Shown here one piece after another: positions 44,626 through 51,932 of a DNA stretch of 64,000 nucleotides. The notes under the pieces are model-generated. The model did no database searches and was not told the origin of the DNA. It saw only the letters and a program-made list of their open reading frames with translations. Location of the stretch: NCBI GenBank assembly GCA_016709495.1, contig JADJMS010000009.1, positions 1 to 64,000 of the forward strand, in the 5' to 3' direction. This DNA is from Candidatus Dechloromonas phosphorivorans (lineage in GTDB: Bacteria; Pseudomonadota; Gammaproteobacteria; Burkholderiales; Rhodocyclaceae). How positions within the stretch are numbered: the stretch's first letter is position 1; each line of letters opens with the position of its first letter. Made by a program: the position numbers and the translations under genes.

Positions 44626-44673
44626 AAAACCTCCCAGCCCTCCCTGATAAGGGGGGAGGCTGGGGAGGGGTTT
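44626..44673. repeat. Imperfect palindrome after the liv operon (possible terminator)
   Basis: AAAACCTCCCAGCCCTCCC pairs, with small bulges, with GGGGGGAGGCTGGGGAGGGG TTT across a TGATAA loop. It looks like the C/G-rich palindromic units often seen between genes in betaproteobacteria and can also end the liv operon transcript. Confidence 0.55.
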
Positions 44674-44752
44674 GATTCCACCCGCTGAATCTCTCCCCAT
44701 TTGGTTAAAATTCTCCAGATCAAGGGCTGCGTTCAAGCGCAGGGAGGTGCAG

Positions 44753-45271
44753 GTGAGTTTTCATGAGGTGTTCAATTTTGCCTATGCGGTGCTCACCATT
44801 GTCGGTGCTGCCGGTACCTATTTCGCCTTTCGCGGACGGCAGTTCGGGCTGACGGATCTGCTGATTTTCTTGCCACTTGCCGCGGGTGGCGATTGGTTGG
44901 CGTACTGGCTCTTTAAGATGGTCTCCAGCGGGGCAGCCTACGAAGGTTTAGTGGCGCTCCTGCTTTTGTTGGGAGTGATCCCCGTGGTCGCCGGCCTCAA
45001 TCTGGTTGCCGCCGTTGCTGTGTTGGCTTCCCTGATCCGCTACCCGGCTGTACGTTTCGCGGCGCTGGGCCTAGCCGCTGTGGCCTGGCTGGTACACCTG
45101 AGTTTGGGAAAACTGGGTGATGTCACGGCACCCGGCGGCATGATGAACAATGACCGCCTGGCCGGTGAAAACTGGGCGCTGGAGTCCGGGGCGACGGCAA
45201 AGGCTGATTGTGACCGGCAATCGCAGACCAAGGCCTTTCGTGAAGGCTGCTATGCCCGGTTACGTAATTAA
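44753..45271 (+). CDS. Hypothetical membrane protein, four to five helices
   Basis: 172 residues, not recognised. It begins with the GTG at 44753 after GGGAGG. Hydrophobic segments are VFNFAYAVLTIVGAAGTYF, LLIFLPLAAGGDWLAYWLF, LVALLLLLGVIPVVAGL and VAAVAVLASLIRYPA, FAALGLAAVAWLVHL. The last ~45 residues are soluble with two cysteines (DCDRQSQTKAFREGCYARL). It is a single gene after the liv operon palindrome. No function proposed. Confidence 0.65.
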   Translation: MSFHEVFNFAYAVLTIVGAAGTYFAFRGRQFGLTDLLIFLPLAAGGDWLAYWLFKMVSSGAAYEGLVALLLLLGVIPVVAGLNLVAAVAVLASLIRYPAVRFAALGLAAVAWLVHLSLGKLGDVTAPGGMMNNDRLAGENWALESGATAKADCDRQSQTKAFREGCYARLRN

Positions 45272-45381
45272 GCTGGCAACTAACTTGCCGGAGTTGAAAG
45301 TAAGTTCGTATTGACGATAGTCTCGGCAACAAACGGATACAAACGGTTTCAATGAGGACACTTGGAAGCCGCGCCTTCGGG

Positions 45382-45404
45382 TGCAATATGTGACGCGTAT
45401 TGCA
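45382..45404. promoter_or_regulatory. Inverted repeat upstream of the DUF2076 gene
   Basis: TGCAATA / TATTGCA, 7-bp arms with a 9-nt spacer, ending 22 nt before the DUF2076 start. Could be an operator or a leader hairpin; the rest of the 150-bp gap after 45271 shows only a weak TTGACG-like -35. Confidence 0.3.
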
Positions 45405-45425
45405 ACAAAACCACGGAGGTCCCCT

Positions 45426-46036
45426 TTGAACATTCAGGAACGCGAACAACTCACCCAGTTTCTTCAGCAACTCAAGGGCGCCCAGGTCGGCGCCAAGGAT
45501 GCCGAAGCAGAACGCTTGATTCAGGAAACTTGCCGCCAACAGGCAGATGCCAGTTATTTGCTTGTTCAACGATCGATGTTGTTGGGGCAAGCACTGAGAC
45601 AGCGCAGGCTGAAATTGCCCGGCTGCAACAAGCGCTGGATTCGCCACGCGCTGGCAGCAACAGTTTTCTCGGAGGCAACGCCTGGGGCAACACGCCCGTT
45701 GCACCTGCAGTTGGCCTACAAAGGCCTGCTGGACTGGCGGCTGTCCCACCAATTCCCCCGGCTGCCGTGAGTCCTTCTTCCTGGGGGGCTGGCATGCTGG
45801 GTACGGTAGCCACTACCGCAGCAGGTGTTGTCGCCGGCTCATTTCTCTTTCAGGGTATCGAGCATCTGATGGGTAACCACAACAGTAGCAACGGCTTGCT
45901 CTCCGAGAACAAAGACTCACATGAACCGGTGCCAACTCCGGCCGAGCATTTGATTGCCAATGATGATTCAAAAAACATGAACAACGACTTTGCCGATTTG
46001 GGACCGGATGACAGTAGCGATCCCGACTGGACCTGA
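45426..46036 (+). pseudogene. DUF2076 family protein, one frameshift
   Basis: The N-terminal ~58 residues (NIQEREQLTQFLQQLKGAQV, DAEAERLIQETCRQQADASY, LLVQRSMLLGQAL) and the C-terminal part (TAQAEIARLQQALDSP, then glycine/proline-rich, MLGTVATTAAGVVAGSFLF, acidic tail) lie in two frames joined near 45597, where one base is missing. The layout fits DUF2076: helical N-terminus, low-complexity linker, glycine-zipper-like hydrophobic segment, acidic end. A TTG start at 45426 follows GGAGG. Function unknown. Confidence 0.75.
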
Positions 46037-46232
46037 GGAGAACTTTCCCATGAATGGAAAATCAACGGATAAAACAGATTTCAACGACACCGAGTTTTTG
46101 GCGATAAGCCGCCAATATTTTGACCTGCCGTTGGCAGTGTCAACGCAGCCTGCCAGCCCGCCGCAAACCATGGTGTGCGAACAACCCCGTATCAGCCCGA
46201 TGCAACTCATTAAACCAATGAACAGGAACACC

Positions 46233-46727
46233 ATGAAACATTACCGCCATCTTGCCAAAACCCTGATTTTCGCCAGTGGCCTGGGCGCTTTTCTTGCCGC
46301 TCCGGCCTTTGCCGAAATGTCATGTGATGGGATGAGCGGGCGCGGCAATCAGCACGAGCGCCACACCAAGCAAATGGATGAACACCACAAGGTATTGCAT
46401 GAAGCACTCAAACTGACACCGGCACAGGAACCTGGCTGGCAGAAATTGATGGATTCAGAACACCCGAAGGTAGCCGCCAATGCGGGTCAGCCGATTGATT
46501 GGTCGAAACTGACGGCGCCGGAGCGGGCAGAAAAGATGCTCGAGCTTGCCAAGGTTCGGCAGGAGCAGATGGCTGAGCATGTCGCCGCCCTGAAAGCTTT
46601 TTACGCCAGCCTGACGCCAGAGCAGCAAAAAGCATTTGAGGATGCCCATGCCGCGCCGCGTGCTGGCGTGGGCATGAAGAAGCCGATGAATGCGGCGCCG
46701 CCTGAAAAGGCTAAAGCTAAACCTTGA
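46233..46727 (+). CDS. Spy/CpxP-like periplasmic LTxxQ protein
   Basis: 164 residues. A signal peptide (LAKTLIFASGLGAFLAAPAFA) is followed by a His/Met-rich start (GRGNQHERHTKQMDEHH) and helical repeats with LTPAQEPGW and LTPEQQKAFE, the LTxxQ motifs of Spy/CpxP chaperones. Likely a periplasmic stress or metal-related protein. I start at 46233 after AGGAA. The frame is open back to 46050, where another good GAGGAGA site and ATG occur, so an unusual ~60-residue extension or an upstream reading frame is possible. Confidence 0.78.
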   Translation: MKHYRHLAKTLIFASGLGAFLAAPAFAEMSCDGMSGRGNQHERHTKQMDEHHKVLHEALKLTPAQEPGWQKLMDSEHPKVAANAGQPIDWSKLTAPERAEKMLELAKVRQEQMAEHVAALKAFYASLTPEQQKAFEDAHAAPRAGVGMKKPMNAAPPEKAKAKP

Positions 46728-46750
46728 TTTGTTGCTTTGAATTAAACCAT

Positions 46751-46803
46751 TGAGGTTTCTTTGTCAGCAGGCTGCAGCCAACGCTGCTGACAGAGAAACC
46801 TCA
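46751..46803. terminator. Long hairpin between convergent genes
   Basis: Two 20-nt arms (TGAGGTTTCTTTGTCAGCAG and CTGCTGACAGAGAAACCTCA) match at 19 of 20 positions around a 13-nt loop. It lies after the Spy-like gene and inside the 3' end of the convergent small gene. Confidence 0.65.
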
Positions 46804-46946
46804 CGGCCATTTCGACTGACATTTTTTAGCAGCCGGACTAGTGTCGATGTCTCTGCCCGGCGCAGTGCTTTAGTGGTCTTCCCATGATGGCCAGCCCGGC
46901 GAAATTTCGCGGCGGCCACCAAAGGGTTTCTTGGTTTTCGATTCAT
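46764..46946 (-). CDS. Small basic conserved protein (60 residues)
   Basis: A very basic N-terminus (RKPRNPLVAAAKFRRAG, HGKTTKALRRAE) identical in style to a small conserved betaproteobacterial family. The last ~25 residues fall within a long hairpin and read SLSAALAAAC, less typical. One more A in the run of six would end the protein earlier, after about 51 residues (KKCQSKWP), so a small frameshift here is possible. Function unknown; nucleic-acid binding is plausible from charge. Confidence 0.6.
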   Translation of the reverse strand: MNRKPRNPLVAAAKFRRAGHHGKTTKALRRAETSTLVRLLKNVSRNGREVSLSAALAAAC

Positions 46947-46957
46947 GGTGTATTTCC

Positions 46958-47230
46958 TTAAACTTGTAAGGCAGCTTCAAAATCAGCTTCAGCGTTGCTG
47001 GAAAAGTTGAACTTGGCGAATAGTCGCTTCAATTGGCCCGAGCGGATTTTTGCAGATGCGGCAAACCAGATGCCAATTCTGCGACCTTGTTTAACCAGCG
47101 TGCTGAAAGCGAAATGCCACTCACGCGATTCAGCAAGGCGTTCTATAACTTCACGCTCGTTGTGAATCGCAATGCCAGCGCTTTTCAGGGACTGGATGAA
47201 CAAGGTTGATTCTGTTTGATTGACGAACAT
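46958..47230 (-). CDS. Hypothetical protein, 90 residues
   Basis: Starts at an ATG at 47230 after GGAG. Contains NQTESTLFIQSLKSAGIAIH and ESREWHFAFSTLVKQGRRIG, then GQLKRLFAKFNFSSNAEADF. No signal peptide, membrane helix or known motif. It lies 11 nt before the small basic gene in the same direction and may be cotranscribed. Confidence 0.6.
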   Translation of the reverse strand: MFVNQTESTLFIQSLKSAGIAIHNEREVIERLAESREWHFAFSTLVKQGRRIGIWFAASAKIRSGQLKRLFAKFNFSSNAEADFEAALQV

Positions 47231-47329
47231 TTCTGACTCCGTTGTTTGTTGTGCTATGTCCAAATAACGGGGAGGGAATGTTTTCGATGACCTGTATTTG
47301 TTGCGTTCTTGTAACGAAATTGGGCTGTT

Positions 47330-48477
47330 CTATTCCTCGCAGCGAAATGGCAGATGATCCGCTGCTTCATCCCGGTAGGCCTGTACCGCGTCCCCCTGCT
47401 GTTCCAGGTGGCGGGCAATCAATGTCCGCATTTTCGGATCGGCAATCCAGTGCGCCGAATGCACCACGGTGGGTGTGAAACCCCGTGCGATCTTGTGTTC
47501 ACCTCCGCGCCGGGTTCGAAGCGCTGCAAACCTTCACGCAGACAATAGGCAATCCCCTGATAGAAACACAGTTCGAAATGCAGGCTGTGATAGTTGCCGC
47601 TGCAGCCCCAATAGCGGCCATAAAGCACCTGATCGCTGCGGAAACAAAGTGACAGTGCAACTGGCTGGCCTGCATCGCGAGCGATGAAGAGGACCATCCG
47701 CCGACCCAGGGCTCGCGCCAACTCGGCAAAGCAGGGCGCTGTAAAGACGGCGTGATTGTTGAACTTCTCGAAGGTCGAGGCATAAAGGGCATGCAATGCT
47801 CCCCACTCGCTTGAATCGACCTCATCGCCGTGGCGAATTTCGATATTGAGACCGCTTTCACTGACGCGTCGCCGTTCGGCCCTAACCTTGCGCCGCTTTT
47901 CGGCGGCAAAAGTGGCCAGGTAACCGTCAAAATCGCCACAGCCATCATTCAGCCATTGAAACTGAACGTTGTGGCTGATCAGCAGCCCTGCGTTTTGTAA
48001 AACGGCCTTGTTTTCCTCATCCGGGAAGGCGACATGCCAGGATGATGCCTTGTGTTCTTCCGCCAATGCCAGTGCGCCGTCGATCAGTGTCTGGCGGATT
48101 AGCGATGTATCGGGGCCGGCGACTGCCAAAAGCCGGGGGCCGGCCGCCGGCGTATGCGGCAAGCCGCTGAGCAGCTTCGGGTAATAGACGCGGCCCAGTT
48201 GCTGGTAGGCCGCGGCCCAGGACCAGTCGCGGATGAAGTCGCCATGCGAGTTGAAGCGAAAATACAGTGGTAGCAGACCAAGCACGTCACCCTCGGTATC
48301 CGTCGCCACCAGATGTTGTGCCACCCAGCCCCATGCGCGGCCCGCTGGCCCATGTTTTTCGAGAATCGCCAGAAAATCGGCATTAAGGAATGGATCGTCG
48401 GGAGGGCATAGACGATCCCAAGCTGCATGCGGAATAGCCTCGGCAGAATGACAGACGGTAACGGTGATCTCAGGCAT
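47330..48477 (-). pseudogene. COG3146-type GNAT/FemAB-like acyltransferase, one frameshift
   Basis: About 382 codons. N-terminal part: ITVTVCHSAEAIPHAAWDRL, PPDDPFLNADFLAILEKHG, RDWSWAAAYQQLGRVYYPKL; middle: YLATFAAEKRRKVRAERRRV and RMVLFIARDAGQPVALSLCF. Near 47506 one G is missing; adding it gives the family tail EHKIARGFTPTVVHSAHWI, ADPKMRTLIARHLEQQGDAV and a TAG at 47330. The family is predicted to transfer acyl or aminoacyl groups, possibly in cell-wall metabolism; the substrate is unknown. Confidence 0.8.
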
Positions 48478-48541
48478 CAACAGGCTTTCGGTGGCAACGC
48501 TAAGCAGACCGCTGAAAGCCACGTCGGTTCCTGCGCTTCAT

Positions 48542-49336
48542 TCATCTTCCAATGTCATTTCCAAAGTACGGCAGCAGTGCTATCGCAGCCTGAATGCGTT
48601 CTTCAGCTTTTGCCGTCGGGTCATTCATCACGGCCAGCAAGAAATTTTTCGGATTGCTGAAGCCGTTACCAATGTCCAAGGTGTTTTTACTAGATTGCTG
48701 AAACTGAGACGATTCAGCCTTATCGGCTGGCGGGCTGGCATCTGTTTCCGGCATTGTCTGAAGAGTACTTAAGGCCCGATGAAAATCTTCCGTATTGGTG
48801 CTTTTCAGGCCGGCCAGCATGCCTGCCTGTTTATCCAGAATCGGGGTCATTTCCAACCAGGTTTCTTCAACAAACATGCTGCCCATCGTCGGGTCGATAT
48901 AGGCTGACCAGCGTTCGCTAGTATCCTGCCTGGCAGGGATCTTCGGTACAAATTTCAGTGCATCCGCCTTCCCAGGTCTAAGTTTTAATTTCGCTGCTTT
49001 TGTCTCAGCCAGATATTTGCGACAAAGCCCTTCCATAAAATCCTGTGCTAATTGCAAAGCCACTGGTTCCGCAAGCGAGAACCAGATTTGGTAACCATCT
49101 TCAACGGAAACCGAGATGGCTGGCGCAGGTAATTCAAGTTCGTCTTGAATACCCTGGTACAGCGCGGCTACTTGTTGCCAAGCGCCGCCATCCTTGATGC
49201 TGATCACCAGGCAACGCACCAGGCCGGTTGCGGTGATCAAATTAATATGCGGATTGTCGGATTCAGACTTTGCACCAAGCCATGCCTGACTGGGAAAAAA
49301 ATAGAGTCGTTGCAGTTCTGATTCCAACTTGTTCAT
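48542..49336 (-). CDS. Hypothetical protein, weakly primase-like
   Basis: 264 residues, not recognised with confidence. The strand-turn SVEDGYQIWFSLAEPV recalls the GYxxxxxL element of archaeo-eukaryotic-primase-like domains found in plasmid and phage replication genes, but the catalytic acidic residues are not clear. A low-complexity polar linker (residues ~195-230) leads to a C-terminal helix (FLLAVMNDPTAKAEERIQAA). It comes before an HD and a DHH phosphohydrolase on the same strand. No function proposed. Confidence 0.6.
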   Translation of the reverse strand: MNKLESELQRLYFFPSQAWLGAKSESDNPHINLITATGLVRCLVISIKDGGAWQQVAALYQGIQDELELPAPAISVSVEDGYQIWFSLAEPVALQLAQDFMEGLCRKYLAETKAAKLKLRPGKADALKFVPKIPARQDTSERWSAYIDPTMGSMFVEETWLEMTPILDKQAGMLAGLKSTNTEDFHRALSTLQTMPETDASPPADKAESSQFQQSSKNTLDIGNGFSNPKNFLLAVMNDPTAKAEERIQAAIALLPYFGNDIGR

Positions 49337-49362
49337 GTCCTGCCTTGTTTGATTTGGATCGA

Positions 49363-49908
49363 TTAATTACATGGTTTGTGAGTTTGGATGCACGCATTGA
49401 ATGCATCGAGAAAGGCAATTTTGGCTTCCTGCGGAGTCATTGCCTGTATCGTCGCCGGGAGTGGTTCGGTCGCGTGAAGGTAGGTCCAGGTTTCGACCGA
49501 GTGCGGCATCAGATCACGTTTTTCCGTGGCCAGTGCAATCAGATCCGCTTGCTTGATCGCCGGATCAAGATGGGTCAAATCAAGGCCGAAGCGATGCCCG
49601 ATGATTTCCATAACGCGTGCTTCAATCAGGCTGAATTCCGGGAAAAGATTCTTGAGGGGTTTGACCATGTCCCCCAGATAGGCTTCAGCGGCATCGTGCA
49701 GCAGCGCCGAGAAGCGGAGCTCTTCGGGAACCAGAGACATCACCATCAGGCTGTGCTGAGCAACCGAATAAAATGCGCGTGTCTGGCCGTTGAAGCGGCA
49801 CTGATAAGCCAGGCCATGGGCAATATCTTCAATGGCCACATCGTCAATGTGCGGATTGGTCAGGAAAAACCGGTTACCGAGGAAGGTTGAAACGTAAGGG
49901 TTATGCAT
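49363..49908 (-). CDS. HD-domain phosphohydrolase (YfbR-like)
   Basis: 181 residues. The HD motif is ALLHDAAEAYLGDMVKPLKN, with an upstream histidine in YSVAQHSLMVM and a later aspartate (IKQADLIALATEKRDL), the metal-ligand order of the HD superfamily. Similar proteins include 5'-deoxynucleotidase YfbR and many phage or plasmid-borne HD proteins. Cytoplasmic; substrate probably a nucleotide (family inference). Confidence 0.82.
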   Translation of the reverse strand: MHNPYVSTFLGNRFFLTNPHIDDVAIEDIAHGLAYQCRFNGQTRAFYSVAQHSLMVMSLVPEELRFSALLHDAAEAYLGDMVKPLKNLFPEFSLIEARVMEIIGHRFGLDLTHLDPAIKQADLIALATEKRDLMPHSVETWTYLHATEPLPATIQAMTPQEAKIAFLDAFNACIQTHKPCN

Positions 49909-49926
49909 GCTTGTGGTTTTGGGATT

Positions 49927-50931
49927 TCAGGTTTTCCCCAGTATTTCTTTCGTGAATCTCGCCAAGGGCATACGAAAACCTGCTGCATTTGGATGGCCGC
50001 CACCGCCAAAGGAGGCGGCCAGATGGGCTACATCGATCTTGCCACTAGCGCGTAGTGATGCCTTGACCAGACCATCAGCGCCGACTTGCCAGATCAAGGC
50101 AAAAGTTCCGCTGTATATCGCCAGCACATTTCCCAATTCCGAGGCAAAAAGGGCGCAAGCATTGATCGCCAGTCCATCAATCCGGCGCCAGGCCAGATCG
50201 CCTTCAGCCAGAATTGGAGTGCCGTGGCGTATGGCCTGCAATGGGTCAATTGGGTCGCCGCGGATGGAGATTGGTGTCACCAGGTTGCTGTCAGCCAGTC
50301 GCTGGATCTCAATTTGCAAAAAACGTTGGATCGCATTGCCTTCAGCCAGTAATGACGAGTAACAGTCGCTATCTGCCTTTTCGATTTCGCTGATCAATTC
50401 ATGCCAAATCGCAAAATCAAATGGTTTGAGGCGCAATGCCGTACAAAAAGCGCGCGTCCCTTCTATCTTGAAACGCCATAAATCCTGATCTTCAATATGG
50501 CACAAGGCTAGTGGTAGTGAGGCTTCCGGATGGAAATGCTTCCAAGCCAGACGTGCGCCGGATTTTTCCATATCGAAAATGACTTTGAGCGGCAATGTCG
50601 GATGCTGATACGACGTCATGCTCGAGCCAATTTGTGTGCTTAGTTCAGATGCCCAGCCGTCTCTGGCCGAGGCATGGTGGTCAATCTGGCATACCGACGC
50701 GGCGTAGTGCGCCATTTCCTCCAACACCGGACGTGGAAACGAAAAATCAAGAATGAAGATATTGCGCCCGCTCACATCTTCTATCTGCCAGGCGTCGCCA
50801 TGGTGCATCGGGTGGTAACTTGCGTTTTGCCCGAAATGCCGCCAGGCCGCATAGGCGGCACCAAAACCGTCGATACAGTCAGCGTGGTAATAAATCAAGG
50901 TGGGGAGAGGATTGCCCATGGTGATCGTCAT
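49927..50931 (-). CDS. DHH/DHHA1 family phosphoesterase
   Basis: 334 residues. The N-terminal DHH part begins IYYHADCIDGFGAAYAAWRH and contains CQIDHHASARDG (the DHH-like motif); the C-terminal DHHA1 motif is FGGGGHPNAAGFRMPL. These are Mn-dependent phosphodiesterases acting on short nucleic acids or dinucleotides; the target here is unknown. It overlaps the HugZ-like gene by 4 nt. Confidence 0.87.
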   Translation of the reverse strand: MTITMGNPLPTLIYYHADCIDGFGAAYAAWRHFGQNASYHPMHHGDAWQIEDVSGRNIFILDFSFPRPVLEEMAHYAASVCQIDHHASARDGWASELSTQIGSSMTSYQHPTLPLKVIFDMEKSGARLAWKHFHPEASLPLALCHIEDQDLWRFKIEGTRAFCTALRLKPFDFAIWHELISEIEKADSDCYSSLLAEGNAIQRFLQIEIQRLADSNLVTPISIRGDPIDPLQAIRHGTPILAEGDLAWRRIDGLAINACALFASELGNVLAIYSGTFALIWQVGADGLVKASLRASGKIDVAHLAASFGGGGHPNAAGFRMPLARFTKEILGKT

Positions 50932-51572
50932 AGCCGTGCCATCAGCTCTGATAGTCTTGCTTGCAAAGAATCAAATGTCTGAGGTAGGTCAAATCGCAGA
51001 CGATTTTTTGCGTCATTCGTAGCGTAATCAATACCGAACGCATCAATTCCCATGATTTGGCCACTTTTGGGTGTTTCCGATGTGGCTTGGTTCAACAACA
51101 CGACTTCTTCAGGGAGTGAAATCCGGGCTGTGTTGTCCCATTCCTGCCCCTCAAGCCAACCCATCTTTCCAACGCCGCCGATGAATCGAGCCCGCTCTGG
51201 CTTGAGCTGGAAAAACATGAAGTCGAGTTGGAGATACTGCTCCGCATCTGGTTGGTAACGAAGATAACGTTGCACCAGTTCAGGGGCAGGAGTAAATGGC
51301 TCGGCTCGGCCAATCAGGGTAAGGCGGGCTGCATCCTGGATATTCACTTTTCCTGGTTCAACGATGGCCAGGCTGGCTCTGGCGTCGGTGAGCAAATTTT
51401 TTGTGTGTTCTGCCAAGGCGCTGATCAAAAAAATGGGTTGGTGCGACTCATCAAGAACAAGGGGAATGGCTGTCCCATAGGGAAAACCGGGCATTTGCGT
51501 CGAATGAGTCGAAAGAATCGCATGCGGCGCTTCGTGCAGCAGATGAATAACGGGGGCGATTGCGATCTTCAT
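50928..51572 (-). CDS. HugZ-like pyridoxamine-phosphate-oxidase-fold protein
   Basis: 214 residues. The split-barrel FMN-binding-like domain (ILSTHSTQMPGFPYGTAIPL, LISALAEHTKNLLTDARASL) is followed by a small alpha/beta domain (MGIDAFGIDYATNDAKNRLR), as in HugZ heme-utilisation proteins. It may bind heme or flavin. Overlaps its neighbours on both sides by 4 nt (ATGA), so the GIY-YIG, HugZ-like and DHH genes form a coupled set. Confidence 0.82.
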   Translation of the reverse strand: MKIAIAPVIHLLHEAPHAILSTHSTQMPGFPYGTAIPLVLDESHQPIFLISALAEHTKNLLTDARASLAIVEPGKVNIQDAARLTLIGRAEPFTPAPELVQRYLRYQPDAEQYLQLDFMFFQLKPERARFIGGVGKMGWLEGQEWDNTARISLPEEVVLLNQATSETPKSGQIMGIDAFGIDYATNDAKNRLRFDLPQTFDSLQARLSELMARL

Positions 51573-51829
51573 GTCAGGGATAAGGCCAGTTGTCGTTTGT
51601 TGGATGGAGAGAGCTTCTTGACTTGGTACTCGGCTTTTGAAGCGGCAGATCGATCCGGGTAAGTTTCATAGCCGAGCAATTTTACTGGTGGATGTGAACG
51701 GGTATAACGGGCACCTGTCCCATTTTTGTGGGCTTCATACCGCGCAGAAACATCAGTCGTGATCCCCGTGTAAATGCTGCCATCCACACATTCAATCAAA
51801 TACAAGTACCAGAACTTGGGTTCTTTCAT
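51569..51829 (-). CDS. GIY-YIG family nuclease-like protein
   Basis: 86 residues. The pattern WYLYLIECVDGSIYTGITTD holds the GIY/YIG pair as LYL...YTG, followed by the arginine helix (DVSARYEAHKNGTGARYTRS) and HPPVKLLGYETYPDRSAASK with the catalytic-site glutamate. It is the small stand-alone UPF0213 type, of unclear cellular role. Confidence 0.9.
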   Translation of the reverse strand: MKEPKFWYLYLIECVDGSIYTGITTDVSARYEAHKNGTGARYTRSHPPVKLLGYETYPDRSAASKAEYQVKKLSPSNKRQLALSLT

Positions 51830-51932
51830 TTTTTTGCCCGTGTGGGTGACTTTAGAGCAAAAACTCCGGAGATTGTTGATACCGTTTTAACCTGAACTTG
51901 CCTTGGGTTTAGGAATAACGATAGTGTATTTG

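Noticed and set aside
44749..44840. Upstream extension of the 44.7-kb membrane protein to 44672
   Set aside because: The extension overlaps the palindromic unit, and a good GGGAGG site sits right before the GTG at 44753.
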